Shown piece by piece: positions 1-7,637 of a DNA stretch of 64,000 bases (the first letter of the stretch is position 1; the number at the start of each line of letters is the position of its first letter). The translations under genes were made by a program, and so were the position numbers. The stretch lies in contig NZ_KQ954256.1 in the NCBI RefSeq assembly GCF_001519065.1, positions 1-64,000 of the forward strand. Direction: 5' to 3'. The notes under the pieces are model-generated. The model did not search any database and was not told the DNA's origin. It saw nothing but the letters and a program-made list of their open reading frames with translations. This stretch comes from Novosphingobium sp. FSW06-99 (GTDB taxonomy: Bacteria > Pseudomonadota > Alphaproteobacteria > Sphingomonadales > Sphingomonadaceae).

Positions 1-55
1 CTGCGGAATTTGTCCACGCCACCTAGAGCCTGGCCGTGCGGCGTCGTCTGACACG

Positions 56-89
56 AAAAAGCGGCCGGGATCGCTCCCGGCCGCTTTTT
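56..89 (-). terminator. Rho-independent terminator after rplA
   Basis: An almost perfect hairpin with GCGGCCGGGA and TCCCGGCCGC arms is flanked by five As and five Ts, so it is a strong intrinsic terminator for the minus-strand rplK-rplA transcript; its symmetry means it could also stop plus-strand transcription. It begins about 20 bp after the rplA stop codon. Its position implies that rplA ends a transcription unit, at least in part, before any rplJ-rplL genes that may lie outside the window. Confidence 0.85.
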
Positions 90-107
90 CGTGCAATCAG
101 TCGGCGA

Positions 108-809
108 TCAGTGACCGTAGACTTGCGCCACGTCGACCTTCAGGCCGGGGCCCATCGAGCTCGACAGGCCGACCTTGCGGACATACTTGCCCTTGGCGCC
201 GGCAGGCTTGGCCTTGACGATCGCATCAACAAACGCGTCAAAGTTGGCGCGCAGCGCTTCGTCCGAGAACGACAGCTTGCCGATGCCGCCATGGATGATC
301 CCGGCCTTTTCGACGCGGAATTCGATCTGGCCAGCCTTGGCGGCCTTGACCGCGTCGGCCACGTTCGGCGTGACAGTGCCCAGCTTCGGGTTCGGCATCA
401 GGCCCTTGGGGCCCAGGATCTTGCCCAGACGACCGACCAGACCCATCAGGTCCGGAGTGGCGATGATGCGGCCATAATCGACGTTGCCGGCCTGGATATC
501 TTCCAGCAGGTCTTCGGCACCGACGCGGTCGGCACCGGCGGCGAGCGCGGCTTCGGCCTTGTCGCCACGTGCGAACACGGCAACCTTGACATCCTTGCCG
601 GTGCCCGACGGCAGCGTGACCATGCCACGCACCATCTGGTCGGCGTGGCGCGGATCGACGCCGAGGTTCAGCGCGACTTCGAGCGATTCGTCGAACTTGG
701 CGCTCTTGAGTTCCTTCAGCAGCGCAATGGCTTCATCGATGCCATAGAGCTTCTGGTTGTCGCCCAGCTTGGCGGCCAGCGCCTTGGTCTTCTTGGTCTG
801 CTTTGCCAT
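108..809 (-). CDS. rplA: 50S ribosomal protein L1
   Basis: L1 binds 23S rRNA at the mobile L1 stalk, helps release deacylated tRNA from the E site and is a translational repressor of its own operon in many bacteria. The 233-residue product has the usual family length and carries the characteristic block [17 protein letters not shown] near its middle. I place the start at the ATG giving MAKQTKK, six codons inside the longest open frame, because this is the conserved L1 beginning and it lies just downstream of the rplK stop codon (814), consistent with translational coupling. It is the last gene of the secE-nusG-rplK-rplA cluster and is followed by a strong terminator. Confidence 0.97.
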   Translation of the reverse strand: MAKQTKKTKALAAKLGDNQKLYGIDEAIALLKELKSAKFDESLEVALNLGVDPRHADQMVRGMVTLPSGTGKDVKVAVFARGDKAEAALAAGADRVGAEDLLEDIQAGNVDYGRIIATPDLMGLVGRLGKILGPKGLMPNPKLGTVTPNVADAVKAAKAGQIEFRVEKAGIIHGGIGKLSFSDEALRANFDAFVDAIVKAKPAGAKGKYVRKVGLSSSMGPGLKVDVAQVYGH

Positions 810-813
810 CGGA

Positions 814-1245
814 TCAGCCCTCCACAACCTGGATGCCCATCGAACGGGCAGAACCTTCGATGATCTTCGACGCCTGTTCGATCGAATTGGCGTTGAGATC
901 CTTCATCTTGGCGTTGGCGATTTCGTCCAGTTGCGAACGCTTGATCGTTCCGGCCGAAGTCTTGCCCGGCAGCTTCGAACCCGATTTCAGGTTCAGCGCC
1001 TGCTTGATGAAGAACGTCGCGGGCGGCGTCTTGGTGATGAACGAAAACGAGCGGTCCGAATAGACGGTGATCACCGTCGGCAGCGGCGTGCCCTTTTCCA
1101 CTTCCTGGGTGGCGGCATTGAATTCCTTGCAGAAACCCATGATGTTGACGCCGCGCTGACCCAGCGCGGGCCCGATCGGCGGCGAAGGCTTGGCTTCGCC
1201 AGCCTTGATCTGCAACTTGATATAGCAGTCGATCTTCTTGGCCAT
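814..1245 (-). CDS. rplK: 50S ribosomal protein L11
   Basis: L11 forms the GTPase-associated centre with 23S rRNA and is needed for stringent-response activation of RelA and for release-factor function. The 143-residue sequence begins [18 protein letters not shown] and contains the proline-rich [17 protein letters not shown] segment that binds thiostrepton-class antibiotics together with rRNA. Length and order match the family throughout. The gene lies 4 bp upstream of rplA on the same strand. A 288-bp spacer holding a large palindrome separates it from nusG. Confidence 0.97.
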   Translation of the reverse strand: MAKKIDCYIKLQIKAGEAKPSPPIGPALGQRGVNIMGFCKEFNAATQEVEKGTPLPTVITVYSDRSFSFITKTPPATFFIKQALNLKSGSKLPGKTSAGTIKRSQLDEIANAKMKDLNANSIEQASKIIEGSARSMGIQVVEG

Positions 1246-1406
1246 GATGGCCTCCTTGTCGTCCTGTCGGGGTTGCCCCCTCAGATTTAGCGGTCAGACA
1301 GCGCCCATCAGGCGCCTCCCGCGGCGGAAATCACCCCGGCATGGCCGTGGCGAAGGCGCGCGCTTAGCAGCACACGCCGAAAATGCAAGGTCTGTGTGCC
1401 GTTGTC

Positions 1407-1496
1407 GGGCGCGGCACCGGCCCTCTCCCCCACCCGACCGCCCGACGACAGTACCCTGTGGGTGGTCGGGTGGGGGAGAGGGCCGGTGCCGCGCCC
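1407..1496. repeat. Large palindromic element between nusG and rplK
   Basis: Two arms of 33 bp (1407-1439 and 1464-1496) are perfect reverse complements around a 24-bp centre. The centre contains a 17-bp core (1447-1463) that reappears, in reverse complement, in the palindrome at 11145-11234, so this is a dispersed repeat family and not a simple terminator. It sits in the nusG-rplK spacer, where it would form a very stable RNA hairpin in the transcript and could attenuate or process the message. No open reading frame here looks coding. Confidence 0.85.
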
Positions 1497-1532
1497 GGCC
1501 TTCGCCGATGGCGAAGGACCAGGGAAACCCTG

Positions 1533-2069
1533 TTACTTGACCAGTTCGACTTCTTCGAAGGCCAGTTCCACCGGGGTGGCGCGACCAAAGATCGACACCG
1601 ACACCTTGACGCGATGCTTTTCGAAATCGAGTTCCTCGACCACACCGTTGAACGAGGCGAACGGCCCCGCGTTGACCTTGACCGAATCGCCGATTTCGTA
1701 ATCGACCAGCACTTGCTTGCTGGGTTCGGCGGCGGCCGCCTCGCGCGCGCCGAAATAGCGTTGCGCTTCCTTTTCGGAAATCGGCTGCGGCTTGTTGTTG
1801 GTGCCCAGGAACCCGGTCACTTTGGCCGTGTTCTTGACCAGGTGATAGATATCGTCGTTGAGCGTCAGCTTGGCCAGCACATAGCCCGGCATGAACTTGC
1901 GTTCGACCTGGACTTTCTTGCCGCGTTTGACTTCGGTGATCGTTTCGGTCGGCACTTCGACCGCTTCGACGAGCTGGGCCAGGCCCTTGCGCTCGGCTTC
2001 GGAAATGATCGCCTCACGCACCTTGTTTTCAAAGCCGGAATAGGCGTGAATGATGTACCAACGGGCCAT
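1533..2069 (-). CDS. nusG: Transcription termination/antitermination factor NusG
   Basis: NusG binds the clamp of RNA polymerase through its N-terminal NGN domain and couples it to Rho or ribosomal S10 through its C-terminal KOW domain. The 178-residue protein starts MARWYIIHAYSGFENKV, the typical NGN start, and has the FMPGYVLAKL and TKVTGFLG-like segments. The KOW region is visible as VKVNAGPFASFNGVVEELD. Length is typical. It lies 53 bp downstream of secE in the conserved secE-nusG order. Confidence 0.97.
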   Translation of the reverse strand: MARWYIIHAYSGFENKVREAIISEAERKGLAQLVEAVEVPTETITEVKRGKKVQVERKFMPGYVLAKLTLNDDIYHLVKNTAKVTGFLGTNNKPQPISEKEAQRYFGAREAAAAEPSKQVLVDYEIGDSVKVNAGPFASFNGVVEELDFEKHRVKVSVSIFGRATPVELAFEEVELVK

Positions 2070-2122
2070 AAGTGTTCCTGAAATTCAAGTGCAGCCGCGC
2101 CCCGGGCGTCGGCCACGGCCAT

Positions 2123-2311
2123 TCACGCAAGCGACAGCAGCATCCGCACCGCCGCGCCGAACAGACTGTCGATGCCCAGAAAGAACACCGACAGGATCAG
2201 CATCATCAACGCGACGAAGATCGCGGTGGTGGTGGTTTCCTGACGGGTCGGCCAGACAACCTTGCGGGCTTCGGCTTTGACCTGGTTGAAAAACTCGTTC
2301 GGGCTGGCCAT
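2123..2311 (-). CDS. secE: Preprotein translocase subunit SecE
   Basis: SecE clamps SecY in the SecYEG channel for protein export across the inner membrane. The 62-residue product is the short, single-membrane-span form common in alphaproteobacteria. The amphipathic stretch FFNQVKAEARKVVWPTRQET precedes one hydrophobic helix (about residues 30-52); the KVVWPTR motif is diagnostic. It is followed directly by nusG on the same strand. The region upstream (2312-2472) is non-coding and should contain the cluster promoter if the GGDEF gene is a separate unit. Confidence 0.95.
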   Translation of the reverse strand: MASPNEFFNQVKAEARKVVWPTRQETTTTAIFVALMMLILSVFFLGIDSLFGAAVRMLLSLA

Positions 2312-2472
2312 GGCGCTTGTCTTGCCTTTGACGAAAGAAATGTACGTGCCTTCCGCCTAGGGGCCATCGCCGCCCCGGACAGGTCCGGGAGGGGCAGGTC
2401 GGCTCCATGATGCGGGAGAGATTCGTATCTAGGCCGCGTCACGCAAAAACGCAAGAGCAGCGCTGATACACG

Positions 2473-4326
2473 TCACGCCACCGCGCGCACGCCGTTGCGG
2501 CCCGATCGTTTCGCCTCGTACAGCGCGAAATCGGCGCTGTCGAACAGCGCCTCGCGGCTCATCCCCGGACGCAATTCAGCGATGCCGCACGACACCGACG
2601 ACAGCACCACCACCGAGCCGACCACCACGATCGGGTCGGCCGAAATGGTGCGCACGATCCGTTCGCAGATCGCGCGCGCAGTGCCCATCCCGCACCGCAG
2701 CAGGATGGCAAATTCATCGCCGCTCAACCGTCCGACCACGTCTTCTTCGCGGGTGCCCGCCAGCAGTCGGCGGGCGATTTCCACCAGCGCGGCATCGCCC
2801 GCCGGATGGCCGTGGGTGTCGTTGATTGCCTTGAAATGATCGACATCGAACAGCGCCAGCGTCAGTGGACGCCCCGGATTGTCGGTGGCGAATTCGATCG
2901 CGCGCGCCAGGCGGCGGCGAAACCCGGCGCGGTTGAGCACGCCGGTCAGGTCGTCGGTTTCGATACGCCGCGAAATCGCCAGTTCACGCGCCTTGCGCAC
3001 GGTAATGTCACGCAGCGTGATGACCGAGCCAACCGTCTGCCCCGGCACCGACGGGGCCATCCGCAACGAAGCTTCGAGTGTCAGATGCCCGCGCCCGACA
3101 GGGCGCAGTTCGACCGTGCGCAAGCCGCCTTCATCGCGCGCGCTGTCGCGCAGCAACTGCCCCAGATCGAGCCCGGCGAGCGCCACGATGGCATCGATCG
3201 GCAGCCCCACCAGGGCATCGGGCACTTGCCCGGTGTAATCGAGCAAGGGGCCATCGGCCCAGCGGCAGATGCCATCCCCATCCAGCCCGATGATCGCATC
3301 GGGCGAATGCGCCATGATCAGGCGCAACAGTTCCTCGCGCGCGCCCAGCAGATTGCGCGCTTCGGCCCGGCTGGCGACGATTGTCGCCACGGGCAGCGCG
3401 GTGCACATCAGCACCGCCAGGAACACCTGGAAACACAGCGCCTCGAACGCAGCGAGATCGGGCAGCACAGAGAACGGCCCGCCGTGCTGGATCAGCGCCA
3501 TCGGCCCGGTGTGGTGCAACGCTGCCAGCGCGCCGATCACCGCGACCAGCATGACCCCGGCCTGCGTTGCCAGCCGCCCCAGCCCGAACGACAGCAACAG
3601 CAGCGTGGGGAACAACAGGAACAGCAGCGGCACTTTTGTCTGGCCGAACACCAGCAGCGTCACGCCGACGTGCAGCGCAAACAGTGCCGTCCCGCGCAGC
3701 ATCCCGGCGCGGCTTTGCCCTTCGAGCGCGCGGGCATAGCTGCCATCGAACAGACTTTTGAAAAACGGCGTAAAAATCACGAAGCCCAGCGCATTGCTGG
3801 CATACCAGCGGATAAACGCCGCGCCGGGCGCCTGGCCATAAGTCAGGGCCGAAACCAGCGTCCCCACACCCGCGCCGATGGCCGGCATCAACAGCCCGCA
3901 GACCAGCAGAAACCGCGTGATCGTACGTCCGTTGGCCAGCACGCCCTGGCCTGACCGGGCCTTGCGCAGGCCCCAGGACGACCGCAGGATCTGCGCCGCG
4001 ATCAGCGTCTGGCCCAGGTTGATCGCGCCAAACAGCACGATCCCCGGCACCCAGCCGCGTGTGATGCCGTTGGCCAGCAGATTGCCCAGCCATCCGGCCA
4101 GCACCAGCGCGGGCCAGTCGCGCCGCGCGCGCGACAACAGCAGCGCCAGAATCACCGCATCCGATGGCCACACCGTCGCCGGGTTGCGTCCGTCGCTGGT
4201 CAACGCGATCGTCGCGGTCGTCATGAAGAAATAGGTCGTCGCCGCGATCAGCGCCCATAGCGCACTATCGCGCATCGCCGTGGCGCTGCCCGTGCGGTTA
4301 CTGTGCTCCGTTTGCGACCCCACCAT
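2473..4326 (-). CDS. MASE1-PAS-GGDEF diguanylate cyclase
   Basis: Predicted membrane-anchored enzyme making cyclic di-GMP from two GTP. The 617-residue chain begins with a multi-span hydrophobic MASE1-type sensor (about residues 20-320), followed by a PAS-like segment (IMAHSPDAIIGLDGDGICRW onwards) and a C-terminal GGDEF domain starting near DDLTGVLNR. The active-site signature reads SGDEF, a tolerated variant of GGDEF. REED, five residues upstream, fits the RxxD product-inhibition site. No EAL domain follows. The first Met is used; Met18 is an alternative. It lies between tRNA-Trp and secE, genes that are adjacent in many bacteria, so it probably represents a lineage-specific insertion. The sensed signal is unknown. 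Confidence 0.9.
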   Translation of the reverse strand: MVGSQTEHSNRTGSATAMRDSALWALIAATTYFFMTTATIALTSDGRNPATVWPSDAVILALLLSRARRDWPALVLAGWLGNLLANGITRGWVPGIVLFGAINLGQTLIAAQILRSSWGLRKARSGQGVLANGRTITRFLLVCGLLMPAIGAGVGTLVSALTYGQAPGAAFIRWYASNALGFVIFTPFFKSLFDGSYARALEGQSRAGMLRGTALFALHVGVTLLVFGQTKVPLLFLLFPTLLLLSFGLGRLATQAGVMLVAVIGALAALHHTGPMALIQHGGPFSVLPDLAAFEALCFQVFLAVLMCTALPVATIVASRAEARNLLGAREELLRLIMAHSPDAIIGLDGDGICRWADGPLLDYTGQVPDALVGLPIDAIVALAGLDLGQLLRDSARDEGGLRTVELRPVGRGHLTLEASLRMAPSVPGQTVGSVITLRDITVRKARELAISRRIETDDLTGVLNRAGFRRRLARAIEFATDNPGRPLTLALFDVDHFKAINDTHGHPAGDAALVEIARRLLAGTREEDVVGRLSGDEFAILLRCGMGTARAICERIVRTISADPIVVVGSVVVLSSVSCGIAELRPGMSREALFDSADFALYEAKRSGRNGVRAVA

Positions 4327-4485
4327 ACCGACACATTTGAGTAAGAAAGATCAACCAACCGTTTGCGTGAGTGGTTAACCGGCAGACTTTCACCCCGAAG
4401 CCCGGCGCGAGACGCCGGCGCCACTTACCGGCATTTGGGCGGCAAGTCACCAAAACGCACCGTGGTCCGACAAAAAGGGGGGAAA

Positions 4486-4561
4486 TGGCAGGAGTGGAGG
4501 GATTCGAACCCCCGGCCCTCGGTTTTGGAGACCGATGCTCTACCAGCTGAGCTACACTCCT
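4486..4561 (-). tRNA. trpT: tRNA-Trp (CCA anticodon)
   Basis: A 76-nt cloverleaf can be folded on the minus strand. The acceptor stem pairs AGGAGTG with CACTCCT, the D arm contains AGCTCAGCTGGTAGAGC, the anticodon loop reads CTCCAAA with CCA as anticodon, and the T arm contains GGTTCGAATCC. The discriminator base is G and the 3' CCA is encoded (4486-4488). tRNA-Trp next to secE-nusG is the usual bacterial arrangement, here separated from secE by the GGDEF gene. Confidence 0.97.
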
Positions 4562-4594
4562 GCATCCGATGGCATTGCCTGCGGAAGAGCGTCG

Positions 4595-4623
4595 CCCATA
4601 GTGGGTTGACGAAGGTGATGCAA
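4595..4623 (-). promoter_or_regulatory. Candidate promoter of tRNA-Trp
   Basis: On the minus strand a TTGCAT hexamer (4618-4623) is followed after exactly 17 bp by TATGGG (4595-4600), about 33 bp before the first base of tRNA-Trp. Spacing fits a housekeeping sigma promoter, although the -10 element is weak. It overlaps no gene and lies only 30 bp upstream of the divergent aat start. Assignment is from pattern only. Confidence 0.35.
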
Positions 4624-4653
4624 CCGGGGAGATCGTGATATTTGACGTAGACC

Positions 4654-5448
4654 ATGGCGCGCGAGGACCCACAGATCATTCCGCCCGAGCTTTTGCTGAG
4701 GGCCTATCGTGCCGGGATCTTTCCCATGGCCGACAGCCGCGACGATCCCGAAATCTATTGGGTAGAGCCGCGCATGCGGGCGATCCTGCCGCTCGACGGG
4801 TTTCATCTGTCGCGATCGCTGGCGCGCACTTTGCGCCGGGGACGCTTTCGCGTGACCTGCAACCAGGCGTTTGATGCGGTGATCGACCATTGCGCGGCGC
4901 CGCGCCCCGAAGCGGAAGAAAGCTGGATCAGCGGGCGCATCCGCGAAAGCTATCGCGAATTGCACCGGCTGGGCGCGGCGCATTCGATCGAAACCTGGAT
5001 GACCGGCGCCGATGGCATCGAACGGCTGGTTGGCGGGCTGTACGGGGTGGGCTTTGCGCGGGTGTTCTGCGGCGAAAGCATGTTTGCGCGCGTGCCCGAT
5101 GCCTCGAAAGTGGCGCTGGCCTGGCTGGTCGCGGCACTGCGCCGGGGCGGCGGCGAATTGCTCGATTGCCAGTTCACCACCGCGCATCTCGAATCGCTGG
5201 GCAGCCGCGAACTGCCCCAGGCCGACTATCTGGCACTGCTGGCGCATGCCGCGCGCCCGTGGGAACCGGGCGAGCGATCGCTCTATTGCGGCGGCGCGTC
5301 CTCGACCGGGGCGTCATCGTCGGCGGTGTCCGGGGCCGGTTCGCTGCTGGCCTTGGGCTTTGGTGCCCTGGCCCAGGATGCGGCGGCGGCGGGATCGTCC
5401 TCTTCGCCGGGGAACTTCATCGCGCAATCCTTGACCCAGACATCGTAG
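4654..5448 (+). CDS. aat: Leucyl/phenylalanyl-tRNA-protein transferase
   Basis: Aat adds Leu or Phe from aminoacyl-tRNA to proteins with N-terminal Lys or Arg, creating N-degrons for ClpS/ClpAP. Family motifs are clear: LLRAYRAGIFPM near the N terminus, ILPLDGFHLSRSL, EESWISGRI, LVGGLYGV, and GESMFARVPDASKVAL. The core ends near residue 200 (HLESLGSRELPQ). The last roughly 55 residues are rich in Ala, Ser and Gly and are encoded antisense to the convergent DUF2155 gene, with about 166 bp of overlap. That tail is longer than in E. coli Aat (234 residues), so the true stop or an evolved overlap deserves attention. The start ATG follows tRNA-Trp divergently. Confidence 0.93.
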   Translation: MAREDPQIIPPELLLRAYRAGIFPMADSRDDPEIYWVEPRMRAILPLDGFHLSRSLARTLRRGRFRVTCNQAFDAVIDHCAAPRPEAEESWISGRIRESYRELHRLGAAHSIETWMTGADGIERLVGGLYGVGFARVFCGESMFARVPDASKVALAWLVAALRRGGGELLDCQFTTAHLESLGSRELPQADYLALLAHAARPWEPGERSLYCGGASSTGASSSAVSGAGSLLALGFGALAQDAAAAGSSSSPGNFIAQSLTQTS

Positions 5449-5906
5449 ACCGGGTGTTCGACCACGTTGAGCGACGGCGCATTCTTGAACAGCCAGCCAG
5501 AAAACACTTTGTGCCAGGCCAGCTTGTCGCGGATGTTGGCGCGCTCTTCAACGAACACCTGGACAAACGCGCCGGTTTCCTGCGGATCTTCCCATGGCGC
5601 GGTGCGCTCGCACGTGGCCAGCTTGATGATCACATTGCCGATACGGCGTGATTCGCCAGGTTTGAGCACCACGTCCTGGGTGATGTTGTTGCGCTTGTTG
5701 ATCAGGCCGATCGTCGCCACGCGGTCCTTGACCGGGGTACCGTGATCGCTTTCCACCACACCACTGGCGAGCGCCGAGGGCCCGGCCGCCTCGGTCGCTT
5801 CGGCAGGCGGCGGCGCGTCGGACTGGCGATTGCACGATGCCAGCAGCAGCGACAGCAGACATAGCCCACCGATCTGGCGGGATACCTGCAGGGCCGGGCG
5901 AATCAT
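5283..5906 (-). CDS. DUF2155 domain lipoprotein
   Basis: A 207-residue exported protein of the alphaproteobacterial DUF2155 family; its biochemical function is not established. The N terminus has a signal peptide ending LLLASC, a good lipobox, suggesting a lipid-anchored protein. The family domain spans about residues 60-170, with the segments ERTAPWEDPQETGAFVQV and HKVFSGWLFKNAPSLNVVEHPVYDVWVKDC. A low-complexity acidic/proline tail follows. It is next to the NDUFA12-type gene, a pairing commonly seen in alphaproteobacteria. The 3' part overlaps the aat coding tail on the opposite strand. Confidence 0.88.
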   Translation of the reverse strand: MIRPALQVSRQIGGLCLLSLLLASCNRQSDAPPPAEATEAAGPSALASGVVESDHGTPVKDRVATIGLINKRNNITQDVVLKPGESRRIGNVIIKLATCERTAPWEDPQETGAFVQVFVEERANIRDKLAWHKVFSGWLFKNAPSLNVVEHPVYDVWVKDCAMKFPGEEDDPAAAASWARAPKPKASSEPAPDTADDDAPVEDAPPQ

Positions 5907-5932
5907 CGGTTCAGATCGCGGACTGGGTGCCG

Positions 5933-6349
5933 TCAGCCCTGATCGGGCGACCAGGCTTCATAATCGCCCGTCGCGGCGGCGCGATGGCCACCACGTTCCA
6001 ACGCGCCTTGCGGGCGATAGGCGGCAGAGGTGCCGGTGGCATTGGGGGTGAAATCCACTTCCCACACGCGCGGCGGGGGCAGATTGCTTTCGGGCACGCC
6101 GTCGAAATTGCCGTGCAGCCAGCCGTGCCATTCGGCCGGCACGCGGCTGGCATCGTTGGCGCCGTTGTAGATCACCCAGCGCCGTTCGCGCCCGGCAAAC
6201 GGATGCCCCTTAGGATAAGGTTGCTTCGCGCGGAAATAGACATTGCCCTGCGCATCCTCGCCCACGCGCACGCCGTGACGTGCGCTGTCAAGCATGGTGC
6301 CGAAGGTGGCGCCGTTCCACCAGGTGAAGATTTTGCCGAGGATGCTCAT
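5933..6349 (-). CDS. NDUFA12-family complex I accessory subunit
   Basis: The 138-residue product belongs to the NDUFA12/B17.2 family, a supernumerary subunit of respiratory complex I shared by alphaproteobacteria and mitochondria. Recognition rests on TFGTMLDSARHGVRVGEDAQGN near the N terminus, RRWVIYNGANDASRVPAEWHGWLH in the middle and AYRPQGALERGG near the end. No signal peptide or membrane span is visible, as expected for a peripheral subunit. It precedes the DUF2155 gene by 26 bp on the same strand, and the two are probably co-transcribed. Confidence 0.92.
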   Translation of the reverse strand: MSILGKIFTWWNGATFGTMLDSARHGVRVGEDAQGNVYFRAKQPYPKGHPFAGRERRWVIYNGANDASRVPAEWHGWLHGNFDGVPESNLPPPRVWEVDFTPNATGTSAAYRPQGALERGGHRAAATGDYEAWSPDQG

Positions 6350-6391
6350 GGCCGTTGCGCTTAGCCCTTTCCGGGGGAGTGAAGCAAGATA

Positions 6392-6907
6392 TTACCAGCG
6401 GACCGTATCGCCAGCTTTCAGTCCGATCTGCGCCGCGCGGCCCGCGTTGAGTTCCAGCACGCCCGCTGCTTCGCCAAACGAGGGCAACGGCGTTTCGTCA
6501 TAGGGCACCGCGTTGGCGGCGATGTTCAGCACTTTGTGATCGGCGCCGATGAAGATGATGTCGAGCCCGATCACCGTGTTCTTCATCCAGAACGCCGCCG
6601 GGCGCGGCGGGTTCATCGGAAAGATCATGCCTTCATCGGCGCCCATCGCGTTGCGGAACATCAGCCCGCGTTCCTGTTCGCGCGGGGTGGCGGCGACTTC
6701 GACCTGGAACACGTGCGATCCCTTGGCGGTGTCCACGGTCAGCGGAATGACCGCCAGCCCCGATACGGGGTGGATACGCTGTTCGACCGCCGCCGTGCTG
6801 GCGCCTGCCTGCGCGCTGGCGGCAACCGGCGAACAGGCGCCCACACCCGCCAGCAGGCCGCACGCCGCCACCAGCACCGAAAGGTTCGTCAAAGTCTTAC
6901 GCATCAT
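6392..6907 (-). CDS. DUF192 family exported protein
   Basis: A 171-residue DUF192 protein. The family fold is small and of unknown function. Core motifs are visible: PREQERGLMFRNAMGADEGMIF, AAFWMKNTVIGLDIIFI and VLELNAGRAAQIGLKAGD. The N terminus is a signal peptide containing GLLAGVGACSP, consistent with a lipoprotein. I chose the ATG at 6907 because it overlaps the recX stop codon region, giving translational coupling; longer starts up to 6952 are possible. It lies 42 bp upstream of the complex I accessory gene. Confidence 0.85.
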   Translation of the reverse strand: MMRKTLTNLSVLVAACGLLAGVGACSPVAASAQAGASTAAVEQRIHPVSGLAVIPLTVDTAKGSHVFQVEVAATPREQERGLMFRNAMGADEGMIFPMNPPRPAAFWMKNTVIGLDIIFIGADHKVLNIAANAVPYDETPLPSFGEAAGVLELNAGRAAQIGLKAGDTVRW

Positions 6908-7493
6908 CGGCTTCATCCACCCATTCCTGTGCCGCGCCTTCGTCGGCCGCATCGATCAATGCGCTGGCCGTGGCAAACGGATGCCCGGCGCGCACCATGG
7001 CCGCCACCTGCCGCGCGCGCAGCGCGGGATCAAGCCTGCCGTTGCGCGAATCAGCGGATTGCCCTGAACCGGAACCGAACGGACCCAGTCGCCGCCGCCG
7101 CGCAAATTGCAGCGCGGCCACGCGCCCCTCGTGCACCGTACCGCTGGCCTGCGCCACCAGCGGCGCATCGATCCCGTCGCGCGTCAGCGTCTGTGCGATC
7201 CGCCGCGCGCCATAACCGCGCCGCATCAGCCCGGCCCCGCGCGCCAGGGCAAACCCGGCGTCATCGACATAACCGCGCCCGACCATCGCCTCGACCAGCG
7301 CAGGGACATCGGGCGCGGCCACATCGTCCCACCCGCATTCCCTGATCTTGCGCGTCAGATAGGCGTTCAAACGCCCCGCGCTGGTGGCAAACCGCGCCAC
7401 ATAGGCCAGTGCCAGCTCGTTCAGTCGCGCCGAATCGAGCGGTTTTGTCGCCTTTTGTCGCCGACGTCCGCCGCGATCATCACCATTGTCCAT
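6897..7493 (-). CDS. recX: RecX-family regulatory protein
   Basis: A 198-residue protein with the helical three-repeat architecture of RecX, which modulates RecA filaments. Recognisable elements are ALAYVARFATSAGRLNAYLTRKI, GYVDDAGFALARGAGLMRRGYGARRIAQTL and, after a divergent linker, AALQFARRRRLGPF. The family is poorly conserved in sequence and this copy is standalone, not next to recA. The C terminus (EWVDEADDA) overlaps the start of the DUF192 gene. The 144-bp region upstream is shared divergently with the fatty-acyl-AMP ligase gene. Confidence 0.8.
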   Translation of the reverse strand: MDNGDDRGGRRRQKATKPLDSARLNELALAYVARFATSAGRLNAYLTRKIRECGWDDVAAPDVPALVEAMVGRGYVDDAGFALARGAGLMRRGYGARRIAQTLTRDGIDAPLVAQASGTVHEGRVAALQFARRRRLGPFGSGSGQSADSRNGRLDPALRARQVAAMVRAGHPFATASALIDAADEGAAQEWVDEADDA

Positions 7494-7637
7494 CGTTGCG
7501 CCTTATTCGTGCCACAGTCCGGGATATACGAGAACTCTGGCCTGTTGTGCGAATTTGTGGCACCGGGCGCGCCAAATTTACGTAGCCGATCTTACGTTGA
7601 TGCCGTTCAAACACGCGAAACAAACCCGGGGTAGCAG

